DNA of 64,000 nucleotides from Rhodopseudomonas sp. GTDB taxonomy: Bacteria; Pseudomonadota; Alphaproteobacteria; Rhizobiales; Xanthobacteraceae. The stretch covers positions 1 to 64,000 of the forward strand of contig WGNB01000011.1 in the NCBI GenBank assembly GCA_016124795.1, written 5' to 3'. The notes beneath the pieces are model-generated. The model saw nothing but the letters and a program-made list of their open reading frames with translations. It ran no database searches and had not been told where the DNA came from. The translations under genes and the position numbers were made by a program. Positions 47,705 to 57,150 of this stretch are shown here, piece by piece (the stretch's first letter is position 1; every line of letters begins with the position of its first letter).

Positions 47705-48331
47705 ATGTATACGCTCTATTCGATGCAAAAGTCCGGCAACAGCTACAAGGTCCGTCTGGCACTGGCCCAGCTCGGCATTCCCTATAACTGCGTCGAAGTC
47801 GATATCCTGCAAGGCCAGAGCCGCACGCCGGAATTCCTGGCCAAAAACCCCAACGGTCAGGTGCCCTTGCTTGAAGTCGCGCCCGGCCGCCATCTCGCCG
47901 AATCGAATGCCATATTGTGGTACGTCGCCGGCGGCACCGCGCTCGCGCCGGAAGACCGCATCGAACGCGCCGAAGCGCTGCAATGGATGTTCTTCGAGCA
48001 GCACAGTCTCGAACCGAATATAGGCTCGGCCTATTTCTGGCTGTCGCTGGTCAAAGGCGGCCGCGATCTGCAAAGCCACGCGCTCGAGGACTGGATGGAG
48101 AACGGCTATCACGCGCTGCGCGTGATGGAGTCACATCTGACCAAGCACGATTACTTCGTCGATGGCCGTCTGACCATCGCCGACATCGCGCTCTATGCCT
48201 ATACGCATGTCGCCGACCAATGCGACTTCGACCTGCGCGGTTTTCCGGCGGTGCGCGCCTGGCTCGACCGGATCGCCGCCGACCCCGGCTATGTGCCGAT
48301 GGACTGGCAGCCGCAGATGGCGGCGGAATAA
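47705..48331 (+). CDS. Glutathione S-transferase
   Basis: 208 residues. Thioredoxin-fold N-terminus MYTLYSMQKSGNSYKVRLAL with Ser in the catalytic position, NPNGQVPLLEV (cis-Pro) and LAESNAILWYVA (GSH-binding E-S). The C-terminal helical domain has DGRLTIADIALYAYTHVAD with the N-capping box. Resembles the bacterial beta/nu-like group. ATG 47705 with GGAATGGGAT upstream; the longer frame is not GST-like. Six bp before the asparaginase gene, so cotranscribed. Confidence 0.88.
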   Translation: MYTLYSMQKSGNSYKVRLALAQLGIPYNCVEVDILQGQSRTPEFLAKNPNGQVPLLEVAPGRHLAESNAILWYVAGGTALAPEDRIERAEALQWMFFEQHSLEPNIGSAYFWLSLVKGGRDLQSHALEDWMENGYHALRVMESHLTKHDYFVDGRLTIADIALYAYTHVADQCDFDLRGFPAVRAWLDRIAADPGYVPMDWQPQMAAE

Positions 48332-48337
48332 ACCGGC

Positions 48338-49459
48338 ATGAAGGTCTATCTGCTCTACACCGGCGGCACGATCGGCTGCGTCGGCCGGCCGCTGACGCCG
48401 ATCGACAATGCCGGCTTCGAGGATGCCTTTCGCCGCCTGATCGCGCCGATGCTGGCCGAGCAATTGCCGGACGTCACGATTGCCCGCTACGACTTTCTCG
48501 ACCGGCCGCTCAATAGCGCCGACATCCAGCCCGCCGACTGGCTGGCGATCGCGCGCCGGATCGTCGACAACTACGCCGACCACGATGCCTTCGTCGTGTT
48601 GCACGGCACCGACACCATGGCCTGGACCGCGGCGGCCTTATCGTTCCTGCTGCCGCGCGGCCTCAAGCCGATCGTGCTGACCGGCGCACAACTGCCGATG
48701 TTCCATCGGCCGGCCGCCGATGCGGCCTGTAGCCTGCGCTACAACACCGACGCGATCCGAAACGTGCTCGGCGCTTTCGCCTTCCTGCGCTTCAAGGTGC
48801 CGGAGTTGTGCTTTTACTTCGCCGACCGGCTTTATCGCGGCAATCGTATCGTCAAGAGTCACACGATGCGGTTCGACGCCTTCACGTCGCCGAACTATCC
48901 GGCGCTCGGCGTCCACGGCCTGACGCCGACGCTCAACGACACATACATCCTGCCCGCGCCGGCCGTGCCGCTTGGCGATATCGTCGCGCAAACACGGCAG
49001 GAGCTTGCCGCCATCGCCGCCGCGATCAACGACAAGGCGGTCATTCCCTTCAAGGTCTTTCCGCCGTCTCAGGCCGGCGGCATATCGCTGCTCAGCACCA
49101 TGCTCGACAGCCTGGGCGACTCGATCCCGTCGCTCGGCGGCATCGTCTTCGAGGCCTATGGTGCCGGCAACATGCCCCGCGCCGGCGGCATGGAGATCAC
49201 GCTGCGCCGGCTGTACCGTCAGGGCGCGGTCCTGATCGACTGCACCCAGGTGATGGCCGGCGGCGTCGATTACGAGATCTACGCGGCCGGGGCCTGGCTC
49301 AAGCAATGCGGTGTCGTTTCCGGCCGCGACATGACGCCCATCGCCGCGCTGACCAAACTGATCGTGCTCTGGGCGCGCCACCCCGACGCCACGCCGGCCG
49401 ACATCGCAAAGCGCATGACCGAGGATCTGGCCGGCGAGATCGCACCGCCGCCAGCCTGA
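48338..49459 (+). CDS. Asparaginase family protein (type I-like)
   Basis: 373 residues, longer than the usual 330-350. First catalytic Thr in LLYTGGTIGCVG near residue 10-12; second triad in VVLHGTDTMAWTAAALSFLL (Thr-Asp pair near 89-90). Then LTGAQLPMFHRPAADAACSLRYN, typical of cytosolic asparaginase I. It hydrolyses L-asparagine (or a related amide) to aspartate and ammonia. No signal peptide. Weak ribosome site. Cotranscribed with the GST. Confidence 0.88.
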   Translation: MKVYLLYTGGTIGCVGRPLTPIDNAGFEDAFRRLIAPMLAEQLPDVTIARYDFLDRPLNSADIQPADWLAIARRIVDNYADHDAFVVLHGTDTMAWTAAALSFLLPRGLKPIVLTGAQLPMFHRPAADAACSLRYNTDAIRNVLGAFAFLRFKVPELCFYFADRLYRGNRIVKSHTMRFDAFTSPNYPALGVHGLTPTLNDTYILPAPAVPLGDIVAQTRQELAAIAAAINDKAVIPFKVFPPSQAGGISLLSTMLDSLGDSIPSLGGIVFEAYGAGNMPRAGGMEITLRRLYRQGAVLIDCTQVMAGGVDYEIYAAGAWLKQCGVVSGRDMTPIAALTKLIVLWARHPDATPADIAKRMTEDLAGEIAPPPA

Positions 49460-49659
49460 GTCACGATGGCCGGCCCGAGTCCGGGCGGCCGGCCGATCAA
49501 CCGCCCGCGCCGACCCGTGGCCTGCTTTGCCACAAAATCACCACCATTCTTAAACGGCTTCGCCCCAATCGGGCCGAACCAACGCCCGCTTCACGCGTTA
49601 CAAATCAGAATTGGAATTTTGAAATTTTACAGCAAACCGCTTCGTCGAACGGACAAGCC

Positions 49660-49944
49660 ATGCGCAAGCCCATTCAAACTGCTGGATTTTCAGCGCCGGA
49701 AAGCCGCATCCTGCGGCGCGAACGGCGCGGCGTCGTCCTTGCCGAACTCGCCGCCATTACCGGCCTCGCCGTCTGCACCATCGTCGTCGCCACCGTTGTC
49801 TCGGTCGGGATCGCCCGCGCCGGCGTGGTCGATGGCGTCGTCGGTAACGAAGGCAGCCTGTTCGCGGTGGCGCTCGGTCTCGGCCTGCTGTTTATCGCCA
49901 TCGGCGGTTTCAGCCTGCTGCCGCCCCGCCGTCCGCGGCACTGA
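49660..49944 (+). CDS. Small membrane protein of unknown function
   Basis: 94 residues, not recognised. A basic N-terminal part (RILRRERRG) precedes two hydrophobic segments, about 32-53 (ITGLAVCTIVVATVVSVGIA) and 66-86 (SLFAVALGLGLLFIAIGGFS), ending in PPRRPRH. The arginines around helix 1 suggest a cytosolic N-terminus. The Shine-Dalgarno is weak. Coding is supported by the membrane pattern and codon use only. Confidence 0.5.
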   Translation: MRKPIQTAGFSAPESRILRRERRGVVLAELAAITGLAVCTIVVATVVSVGIARAGVVDGVVGNEGSLFAVALGLGLLFIAIGGFSLLPPRRPRH

Positions 49945-49983
49945 CGGTCCGCCGGACAACACGCGACGCGCAAACGTCGGCTG

Positions 49984-51207
49984 CTAGGCACCGAGCCACA
50001 GCAGACCGAAGCCGATGGTGATCAGCGTCAGCGGCGCGCCGATCGCGAAATAAGGCCAGAACGTCACCTCGACGCCGCGCGCTTTGGCGCGCTGCGCCAC
50101 GATCAGATTGGCAACCGACCCCACCAGCGTGAAATTGCCGGCCAGCGTCGAGGCCATCGCCACGACCAGCCAGGCGCGTTGCGGTTCGTGCAATTGTGCG
50201 ACGAAAGGCTTGAGTACCAGCACCGCCGGCACGTTGCTGACGATATTGGACAGCGCCGCCGTCGCCAGCGCCAGCAGCTTCATATCGCCGAGATGCAGCG
50301 CGCCAAGCAGCGCCGGCAGATGCGGCGCGATCACGGTCTTCTCGAAACCGGCGACGACGATGAACAGGCCGATGAACATGATCAGCAACGGCAGGTCGAT
50401 CTCGCGATAGATCTTGGCCGGGCTGACCCGCCGCGTCAGCAGCAGGAACGAGCCGCCGACAATCGCCACCTTGGCGACCGGCTGGCCCATAAAAAACAAA
50501 GCCATCATCGCCACCACCACCAGCAGCGTCTTGGCGATCAACGGCAGATGATAATGCAGCGCGGCCGGTTCGGCCTCCAGCACATCGCCGTTGAGAAACT
50601 CGCGGCGATAGACCGCCACGATCAGGGCCAAAGTCGCCAGCAGACCGAACGCGGCGACCGGCGCCAGCGCGCCCGCAAACTGGACATAGGGAATGCCCGA
50701 CAGACTGCCGATGATGATGTTCTGCGGGTTGCCGGTAATGGTGGCGACGCTGCCGATATTCGACGCCATCGCGATCGCCAGCATATAGGGCACCGGATTG
50801 CGCCTGAAGCGCTCGACGATATCGAGCACCAGCGGCGTCATTACCAGGCAGATCGCGTCATTGACCAGAAAGGCCGACAGCAGGCCGGAGGCCAGCACGA
50901 CCGCCAGCAACAAACCGAGCGGACGATGGACGTGGCGGGCGATGCCATGATTGACCAGCCGGAAAAAGCCCGACAACCGCAAGTTCGCCACCACGATCAT
51001 CATGCCGGTCAGCAGTACGATGGTGCCGAAGTCAACGGCGCGATAGGCCTCGTCCGATGTCAGCACGCCGGCGCCGACCATCAGGCTGCCGCCAAGCAGC
51101 GCCGCGCCGGCCCGGTCGATCCGGTAGACCGGTATCTTGCCCAAGGTCAGGATCACATAGGTCGCGGTGAAGATCGTAATCGCAATCGCGGTATGGAGGT
51201 CGGGCAT
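49984..51207 (-). CDS. SLC13/ArsB-type anion permease
   Basis: 407 residues with about eleven hydrophobic segments. Features of the ion-transporter superfamily (CitMHS/ArsB/NhaD): GKIPVYRIDRAGAALLGG near the start, NDAICLVMTPLVLDIVER (N-D-x3-hairpin), ASNIGSVATITGNPQN (N-I-G-x-T-G-N-P-Q), and ALSNIVSNVPAVLVLKP, the second hairpin. It would move a dicarboxylate, sulfate-like or arsenite anion. The gene is downstream of the gluconate-dehydrogenase-type operon, after a hairpin. Substrate open. Confidence 0.87.
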   Translation of the reverse strand: MPDLHTAIAITIFTATYVILTLGKIPVYRIDRAGAALLGGSLMVGAGVLTSDEAYRAVDFGTIVLLTGMMIVVANLRLSGFFRLVNHGIARHVHRPLGLLLAVVLASGLLSAFLVNDAICLVMTPLVLDIVERFRRNPVPYMLAIAMASNIGSVATITGNPQNIIIGSLSGIPYVQFAGALAPVAAFGLLATLALIVAVYRREFLNGDVLEAEPAALHYHLPLIAKTLLVVVAMMALFFMGQPVAKVAIVGGSFLLLTRRVSPAKIYREIDLPLLIMFIGLFIVVAGFEKTVIAPHLPALLGALHLGDMKLLALATAALSNIVSNVPAVLVLKPFVAQLHEPQRAWLVVAMASTLAGNFTLVGSVANLIVAQRAKARGVEVTFWPYFAIGAPLTLITIGFGLLWLGA

Positions 51208-51262
51208 CGGGGCCTGGCGGGTAGTGGCGGCGGAGTAACAAGACAGATAGCGACATCAAGCA

Positions 51263-51292
51263 TTCGGGCCGCACGTTTCCGCACGGCCCGAA
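51263..51292 (-). terminator. Hairpin after the cytochrome c gene
   Basis: Nine-bp stem TTCGGGCCG/CGGCCCGAA (51263-51271, 51284-51292) with a 12-nt loop, 60 bp after the cytochrome stop and 56 bp before the permease start. No T-run, so termination strength is doubtful. Confidence 0.45.
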
Positions 51293-51351
51293 CCGGTCTA
51301 GCAACGATCGGGACGCCGCGCGAGGCCGGCGTCCCTTGGAATCGCCTCGCG

Positions 51352-52614
51352 CTACGACCCGCTGGCGTGGTCCTCACGCAGATTTTCCCGCATCGCCTTG
51401 ACCTGGCCGGGGTCCACCGGGGGCGCATGGTTGCCCCAGGCATTGCGGACATAACTCGCCACCGCGGCGATCTCGTCGTCCTTGAGTTTCCAGTTATAGG
51501 CCGGCATCGCCGAAGTGGTCGGCTTCGCGTCGGTCGCCACGGTGCGCGCGCCGTCAAGGATCACCCGGATTACCGTCGCCGGATCGTGCTGCTGCACATT
51601 GGCGTTGCCGGCCAGCGGCGGGAACAGGCCGGGCGTGCCTTTGCCGTCGCCGCCGTGACAGGCCGAGCAACTGTCGGCGAAAACCGCCGCGCCGGCTTTC
51701 ATCTTCGGATCGTCCATCCTGGCCTGCGGCGGCGCCGGCGGCGGGTTCTTCTCCGGCTTCATGGTCTTCACATAGGTCGCGATCGCGTGCAGGTCGGCAT
51801 CCGACAGTTTGGAAGTCGAGTTCGCCACCACCTCGGCCATCAGACCGGTCGCGCCGGAAAACTTGTTCCGCCCGGTCTTGAGATAGGCGACGATATCGTC
51901 GACGCTCCACGCCCCGGTGCCGTCGTGCAGATCGCCGCTGATCTTGGGCGCGAACCAGTCCTGAATCGCGCCGCCGGCCAGTGCCTGCGAGGTCTTGTCG
52001 GCGCCGAGGAAATTCTTCGGCGTATGACAGGCGCCGCAATGACCGGCGCCCTCGACCAGATAAGCCCCGCGATTCCATTCGGCGCTCTTGTTCGGGTCCG
52101 GCTTGAAGGTGCCGGGCGTGAAGAACAGCATGTTCCAGCCGCGCATGAATACCCGGTGATTGAGCGGCCAGGTCAGGTTCGCCGCGCGCGGCGGGCTTTT
52201 CACCGCCGGCACCGTATTGAGATAGGCCCGGATCGCCGACACATCGTCGCGCGTCAGCTTGGTGAAATACGGATAGGGAAAGGCAGGATAGAGCCGCTTG
52301 CCGTCCGGCCTGATGCCATGATGCATCGCCTGATAGAACTGCGCGTCCGACCAGCCGCCGATGCCGGTCTCGGGATCCGGCGTGATGTTCGGCGAGTAGA
52401 TCGTGCCGAACGGCGTCTCGACGGCGCGCCCTCCGGCGAATTTCTTGCCGCCGTCCTGCTGCGTATGACAGGACACACAATCGCCGGCATCGACCAATTC
52501 CTTGCCGTGGCGGATATTGGAAAATGAGCTATCGACGGCTTGCGCCGATCCGCTGGCGAGCAGGCCGGCCACGGCCAGGCCCGCGGCGCCAAAGGGGCTG
52601 AAGATTTTCATCAT
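51352..52614 (-). CDS. Triheme cytochrome c subunit of a gluconate-2-dehydrogenase-type complex
   Basis: 420 residues with a signal peptide (AAGLAVAGLLASGSAQA). Three c-type heme sites: CVSCH (46-50), CGACH (about 190) and CSACH (about 314), the layout of the cytochrome subunits of membrane alcohol, gluconate and fructose dehydrogenases. Met ligands are available after each motif. It takes electrons from the flavoprotein and passes them to ubiquinone or an oxidase at the periplasmic side. The start overlaps the flavoprotein stop as ATGA. Confidence 0.93.
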   Translation of the reverse strand: MMKIFSPFGAAGLAVAGLLASGSAQAVDSSFSNIRHGKELVDAGDCVSCHTQQDGGKKFAGGRAVETPFGTIYSPNITPDPETGIGGWSDAQFYQAMHHGIRPDGKRLYPAFPYPYFTKLTRDDVSAIRAYLNTVPAVKSPPRAANLTWPLNHRVFMRGWNMLFFTPGTFKPDPNKSAEWNRGAYLVEGAGHCGACHTPKNFLGADKTSQALAGGAIQDWFAPKISGDLHDGTGAWSVDDIVAYLKTGRNKFSGATGLMAEVVANSTSKLSDADLHAIATYVKTMKPEKNPPPAPPQARMDDPKMKAGAAVFADSCSACHGGDGKGTPGLFPPLAGNANVQQHDPATVIRVILDGARTVATDAKPTTSAMPAYNWKLKDDEIAAVASYVRNAWGNHAPPVDPGQVKAMRENLREDHASGS

Positions 52615-54371
52615 GCCTGCACCAGGAAGCCGGGGTTCTTGAGATACTGCGTCTTGATCGCCGCAGCGGTGTGATAGGCGAGCGCCGCCACCGTGCCGGT
52701 CGGGTTGTAACCGGCGTTTTGCGGGAAGGCGCAGGCGCCGAGCACGAACAGATTGTGCAGGTCCCAGCTCTGCAAATACTTGTTGACCACGCTGGTCTTC
52801 GGATCGGCGCCCATGATCGCGCCGCCGGTGTTGTGCGTCGTCTGATACGGCACGATCGAATAATGACCGGTGCGCTTCTTGGCGTGCACCTCGCGCGCGT
52901 TCATCGCCTTGGCGATGTCGGTCGCCCGGTCGGTCAGATAATCCGACATCTTGTGTTCGTTATCGGTGAAATCGAACGTCATCCGCATCAGCGGCCGGCC
53001 GTAAATGTCGCGATAGGTCGGATCGAGATCGAGGTAATTGTTGCGGTGGCTCATCACCGCGCCATGCGTCGAGATCGAGGCCGTCGTCAGGTAGTTCTTG
53101 GCGACCGCCTTTTTCCATGCGCCGCCCCACTTCGGCGTGCCCTCCGGCGTCGGATGATGCTCGATCGGCCGGGCGTTGGTGTCCCAGCAGGCCAGATAAC
53201 CGCCGCCGATAAAGCCCAGTCCGCTGTGATCGAAATTGTCACCGTTGTAATCGTCGATGCCGACTCCGAGCGCGCCGGCGCCGACAAAAGGATTGAGGAT
53301 CTTGTCGTCGAAGAACACGTCGACGCCGGAGGTGATCTGGTAGGCGTAATTCTTGCCGACGGCGCCCTGCCCGGTCTTCGGATCGTAGGGCATGCCGATG
53401 CCGGACAGCAGCAGCAACCGCGGATTATGCAACGCATAGGCGCACATGATCACCATCTCGGCCGGCTGTTCGAACTCCTCGCCTTGCGCGTCGATATAAA
53501 TCACGCCGGTGGCGCGCTTGGCGGCGGCGTCGAAATTGACCCGCAACACCTCGCATTCGGTGCGCAGTTCGAAATTATCCTTGCGCATCAACACCGGCAG
53601 CACGGTGGTCTGCGGACTGGCCTTCGAATTATTGCCGCAGCCGAATTTCTCGCAGAAGCCGCAATAGGTGCAGGGGCCCATCTCGACCCCGAGCGGATTG
53701 GTATAGGCGCGCGACATGTTCGCCGCCGGACAGGGAAACGGCTTGTGTCCGGTCGCCTTGGCCGCCGCTTCGAACAGCGTCGGACCATAGACCATGTCGA
53801 GCGGCGGGTTCGGATAATCGCGCGAGCGCGGCCCCTCAAACGGATTGCCGCCGGGCTGAAGCTGACCCTTCAGGTTACCGGCCTTGCCGCTGATGCCGCA
53901 GAGATATTCGAACCTGTCGTAATGCGGCTCAAGCTCATCGTAAGTGATGCCCCAATCCTGCACCGTCATGTCGGCGGGCAAGGGACCGTAGCGCTGTTCG
54001 TTGTGCGAGCGCGCGACAAAATCGGTCGGCAGAAAGCGCCAGGTCTGGCCGTTCCAGTGCACGCCGGCGCCGCCGACGCCGGTCGCCGGCAGAAACGAAC
54101 CGAGATGGCGCATCGGCAATGCCTCCTGGTTCGGAGCATTGCGGAAGGTGACGGTCTCGCGCGCCGGCTCCTCGAACAATGCGCGCCGCCACATGTAACG
54201 CAGTTCGTCCTGCGCGAAGGTGACGGCGAAATCGGTTGACGTGTCGCGCCAGGCGCCGCGTTCGATGGCCAGCACATCGAGGCCGGCATCGGTCAGTTCC
54301 TGACCGAGAATAGCGGCGGTCCAGCCGAAGCCGACCAGCACGACATCCTTGGCGGGTAATTTCTTGGCCAT
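52611..54371 (-). CDS. GMC-type FAD oxidoreductase, catalytic subunit
   Basis: 586 residues. FAD site VVLVGFGWTAAILGQELTDA; GVGGAGVHWNGQTWRFLPTD is the GMC loop seen in gluconate/fructose dehydrogenases. A Cys cluster, GPCTYCGFCEKFGC (about 225-238), could ligate an iron-sulfur centre as in FAD-dependent glucose dehydrogenase. C-terminal HNTGGAIMGADPKTSVV and GYNPTGTVAALAYH carry the active-site His/Asn. No signal peptide of its own; it would be co-exported with the Tat-signalled small subunit. It oxidises a sugar, sugar acid or polyol in the periplasm. Confidence 0.92.
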   Translation of the reverse strand: MAKKLPAKDVVLVGFGWTAAILGQELTDAGLDVLAIERGAWRDTSTDFAVTFAQDELRYMWRRALFEEPARETVTFRNAPNQEALPMRHLGSFLPATGVGGAGVHWNGQTWRFLPTDFVARSHNEQRYGPLPADMTVQDWGITYDELEPHYDRFEYLCGISGKAGNLKGQLQPGGNPFEGPRSRDYPNPPLDMVYGPTLFEAAAKATGHKPFPCPAANMSRAYTNPLGVEMGPCTYCGFCEKFGCGNNSKASPQTTVLPVLMRKDNFELRTECEVLRVNFDAAAKRATGVIYIDAQGEEFEQPAEMVIMCAYALHNPRLLLLSGIGMPYDPKTGQGAVGKNYAYQITSGVDVFFDDKILNPFVGAGALGVGIDDYNGDNFDHSGLGFIGGGYLACWDTNARPIEHHPTPEGTPKWGGAWKKAVAKNYLTTASISTHGAVMSHRNNYLDLDPTYRDIYGRPLMRMTFDFTDNEHKMSDYLTDRATDIAKAMNAREVHAKKRTGHYSIVPYQTTHNTGGAIMGADPKTSVVNKYLQSWDLHNLFVLGACAFPQNAGYNPTGTVAALAYHTAAAIKTQYLKNPGFLVQA

Positions 54372-54427
54372 AGCATCAAATCCTTAAAGCTCGATCGAAA
54401 CAGGCAAAGCGAAAGCCGGGAAAATGA

Positions 54428-55177
54428 TTACGCCGGCTTCCAGGCGGGACGGCCGGTAATGCCGACCGGTTCAAGCGCGAGCTTCTGACCGTGCTTCTTG
54501 ACGTAAGGTCGATAGTCGTAGCGCGCGCCGGGAAAGCCGATCAGCTTCCAGCCGACCATGTCGCGATTGCCGCCATAAAGCGGATCGGAGAAGAAGCCTT
54601 CCATCGTGTTCTGAAGGAACATCGTGAAGAACGATTTGGCATCCACGGTCTTGAGATCGATATCGCCTTTCTCCAGACCTTTGAGGATCTCGTCCTGCTG
54701 CGCGGCGGTCAGTTGTGAAAACGTCTTGCCGGAATATTTATCGCCGCTATGCGCGTCGATCGCCTTGATCGCGGCGCGATAAAGTTCGGCCGGCGTCATG
54801 CGGCTTTGATAGCCCTGCGTCGGTTCGCCCTTTTTCCAGGGCCCCTGCATGTACCAGTGCGAGGCTTCGCCATAAGGCCCGGCCAGTTGCCGGTCGAGAA
54901 AGAAGGTCACGCCGGCTTCCTTGGCGCCGGGGCCAAGTTCGTCTTTCGGAATGAGCCGCGACAGCGCGGCATCGAGGCAAGCGGCTTCCGCCGCCGTCAG
55001 GAATAAATAAGTTCCGGGCTTGGCGATGTCCGGCTTGTTGGCCTGGCCTTCCTGCCACGGCACATCGCCGGAAATCGAACGGGCTTGCGCCCGGTCGGTT
55101 GCGTCAAGCGCCGCCGCGGAACCGACCAGCACACCGGCCGTCAACATCTCGCGTCGATTGAAATTGGGAGCGGACAC
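54428..55177 (-). CDS. Gluconate 2-dehydrogenase subunit 3 family protein, Tat-signalled small subunit
   Basis: 249 residues. Tat signal NRREMLTAGVLVGSAAALDA near residue 6, so the complex is likely exported folded via Tat. The Gluconate_2-dh3 domain is shown by FLTAAEAACLDAALSRLIPKD, FFLDRQLAGPYG and FFTMFLQNTMEGFFSDPLYGG. First gene of the three-gene operon, 56 bp before the flavoprotein. GTG at 55177 has GAGG 8 bp upstream; a GTG three codons earlier lacks such a site. Confidence 0.9.
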   Translation of the reverse strand: MSAPNFNRREMLTAGVLVGSAAALDATDRAQARSISGDVPWQEGQANKPDIAKPGTYLFLTAAEAACLDAALSRLIPKDELGPGAKEAGVTFFLDRQLAGPYGEASHWYMQGPWKKGEPTQGYQSRMTPAELYRAAIKAIDAHSGDKYSGKTFSQLTAAQQDEILKGLEKGDIDLKTVDAKSFFTMFLQNTMEGFFSDPLYGGNRDMVGWKLIGFPGARYDYRPYVKKHGQKLALEPVGITGRPAWKPA

Positions 55178-55363
55178 TTTATCCACCTCATTGCATGTCG
55201 TCGCTTCCCCACCTCGGCAACAATCGGCGTACAGCGCGGTTCCGCGATTGCTCGAATAAATTCGAGCGCAAGCGCGACTTGCGATAGCGAATGGCTATAA
55301 CGTGTGGGCCGCACGACTGCCGGCTTGCGGCAAGACCGCCAAGCGGTGCATAAACTAAGGCGC

Positions 55364-55585
55364 ATGACGAACGCCGCAGACTCGACGCCATTCACGGCCA
55401 CGCGCCAGTTGACCTGCGCGCGCTGCGGCGCGGCCTTCGGCTGCAATCTGGCCGGCGGCTGCTGGTGCGATGCCGAACCCTATCGCCTGCCGCTGCCGAC
55501 ACAGGCCGCGCAGGATTGTCTGTGCCCGACTTGCCTGCGCCAGATGGCACAGGAGCAGGCACAGGCCGGCGCCGCCGAAACCTGA
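55364..55585 (+). CDS. Cysteine-rich CWC family protein
   Basis: 73 residues. The Cys pattern LTCARCGAAFGCNLAGGCWC-D and DCLCPTCLRQM (eight Cys) defines the Cys_rich_CWC family, thought to bind a metal. Function unknown. AAGGCGC precedes the ATG at 55364. Same direction as the CorA-type transporter. Confidence 0.85.
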   Translation: MTNAADSTPFTATRQLTCARCGAAFGCNLAGGCWCDAEPYRLPLPTQAAQDCLCPTCLRQMAQEQAQAGAAET

Positions 55586-55675
55586 GCGCCGTCGGCCGAT
55601 CCAGCGGCTGTCATCTTACTGTCATCCAATCGGGCACCCTGTCGGGCGGGGACGAGCCTGTTTCAGGGATGCATC

Positions 55676-56704
55676 ATGACCGCCAGCGAAAAACCCGCCA
55701 TCGACGCCGCCCGCGCGTCAGCCGACGCCGCGCCGGCCACCGGCATCGTCTGGGCCTATCGCTTCCACGGCGACGGCCGCGCCGAAGCGGTCGCCAGCGA
55801 CCAGATCGACGCCGCGCTGAAGGAACATGGCGGCGGCTGGCTGTGGATTCATCTGGCGCTCGCCGATAACCGCTGCCGCGCCTGGATCGCGCAGCACGCG
55901 CCGCTGTCGGACATGGCGCGCGAGGTGCTGGCCGGCCCCGACAAGCATCTGCGGCTGGATATTCTCGGCCACGAAATCGTCGGCGTGGTGCCGGACCTGC
56001 AGCAGGAACTGGCGCAGGAAAGCGACGACCTGGTCCGGCTGCGCTTCGTGATGACCGAACGCATGCTGATCACCGCGCGGCAGCAGCCGGTGCATTCGGT
56101 CGAGAGCAACCGGCGCGCCATCGAGAGCGGCAAGCGGTTTCCGACCGCCGTGTCCTTCCTCGACGCGGTGGTCGATCAGTTCGCCGACGCCATCGGCCGG
56201 ATGGCCGAGCGGCTCGGCGACGAACTCGATCGTGTCGAGGAAAACGTGATGGACGAAGAGCCGGCCGACGAACAGCGCCGCATCGGCCGTGTCCGCTTGC
56301 AGGCGGTGCGCGTGCATCGCCAGCTGGCGCAGCTCAAGACCATGTTCAGCCGGCTCGAGCCGCGGCTGGCCGCGCATAACAAGGATGTCGGCACCGCCAT
56401 CGGCGCGCTGGCGCAGAAGCTCGACGCCATCGACCACGAGATCGGCTCGCTGCACGAACGCGCCCGGCTGCTGCTCGACGAAGCCAATGCCAAGGTCAGC
56501 GCGCTGACCAACAAGCGGCTGTTCATTCTGTCGATCCTGACCGCCTGCCTGTTGCCGCCGACGCTGGTCACCGGCTTCTTCGGCATGAACACCAAGGACA
56601 TGCCGTTTCAGGCGACCGATGGCGGCACCTGGTGGGCGCTGGGCATTGCTTTCGCCGCGGGCGCGCTGAGCTATTGGGCGCTGCGCAAGATGCGCGCCTT
56701 GTGA
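55676..56704 (+). CDS. zntB: CorA-superfamily divalent cation transporter (ZntB-like)
   Basis: 342 residues. A large soluble N-terminal domain begins after about 20 residues (ATGIVWAYRFHGDGRAEAV) with GGGWLWIHLALADNR, a ZntB-type start. A long stalk helix (residues about 180-285) leads to the first pore helix with the gate motif GFFGMNTKDMP, and a second helix. Such proteins carry Zn2+ or Mg2+ across the inner membrane as pentamers. AGGGATG upstream of the ATG. Zinc preference is from the family, not shown by sequence. Confidence 0.88.
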   Translation: MTASEKPAIDAARASADAAPATGIVWAYRFHGDGRAEAVASDQIDAALKEHGGGWLWIHLALADNRCRAWIAQHAPLSDMAREVLAGPDKHLRLDILGHEIVGVVPDLQQELAQESDDLVRLRFVMTERMLITARQQPVHSVESNRRAIESGKRFPTAVSFLDAVVDQFADAIGRMAERLGDELDRVEENVMDEEPADEQRRIGRVRLQAVRVHRQLAQLKTMFSRLEPRLAAHNKDVGTAIGALAQKLDAIDHEIGSLHERARLLLDEANAKVSALTNKRLFILSILTACLLPPTLVTGFFGMNTKDMPFQATDGGTWWALGIAFAAGALSYWALRKMRAL

Positions 56705-56808
56705 TGCGGACGTCCTAAAGGGGCCCGCCCTTGCGCGAGCCGCAACGCTGAGGATAATGCCGCGACTTTCCGCGCAAGCTTCGCGCCCATCAACACAGGA
56801 AACGCCGC

Positions 56809-57108
56809 ATGGTTCTCGAAATCGCCCAGATCGACGTCAAGCCCGGCATGGAAGCCGCATTCGAAGCCGGCGTCGCCAAGGCCGCGCCCTTGTTCCAGCG
56901 CGCCAAGGGCTGTTCCGGCATGGCCCTGCAACGCAGCCATGAGAAGCCGCAGCGCTATCGGCTGTTCGTGCAATGGGCGACCGTGGAAAACCACACCGTC
57001 GACTTCCGTGAGTCCGCCGACTTCCCGGAATGGCGCAAGCTGGTCGCCGATTGCTTCGCCTCGCCGCCCGAGGTCGAGCACGTCACCGAGGTCGTGAAGG
57101 GCTTCTAA
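56809..57108 (+). CDS. Antibiotic biosynthesis monooxygenase (ABM) family protein
   Basis: 99 residues, one ferredoxin-like ABM domain: LEIAQIDVKPGMEAAFEAG, a KGCSGMALQRSHEKP strand, then YRLFVQWATVENHTVDFRES and a final helix. Members are cofactor-free monooxygenases or stress proteins (YgiN, HmoA). AGGAAAC precedes the ATG. A probable terminator lies at 57151-57191. Confidence 0.85.
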   Translation: MVLEIAQIDVKPGMEAAFEAGVAKAAPLFQRAKGCSGMALQRSHEKPQRYRLFVQWATVENHTVDFRESADFPEWRKLVADCFASPPEVEHVTEVVKGF

Positions 57109-57150
57109 GAAGCCGTTATTTCTGTCTGCAAAGACAGCTTCCGCCAACCG

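Noticed and set aside
50179-52527. Very long open frame (about 780 codons) on the plus strand
   Set aside because: It is antisense to the anion permease and the triheme cytochrome gene. Its translation is Arg/Gln/His-rich without any domain, as expected for a shadow frame in high-G+C DNA.
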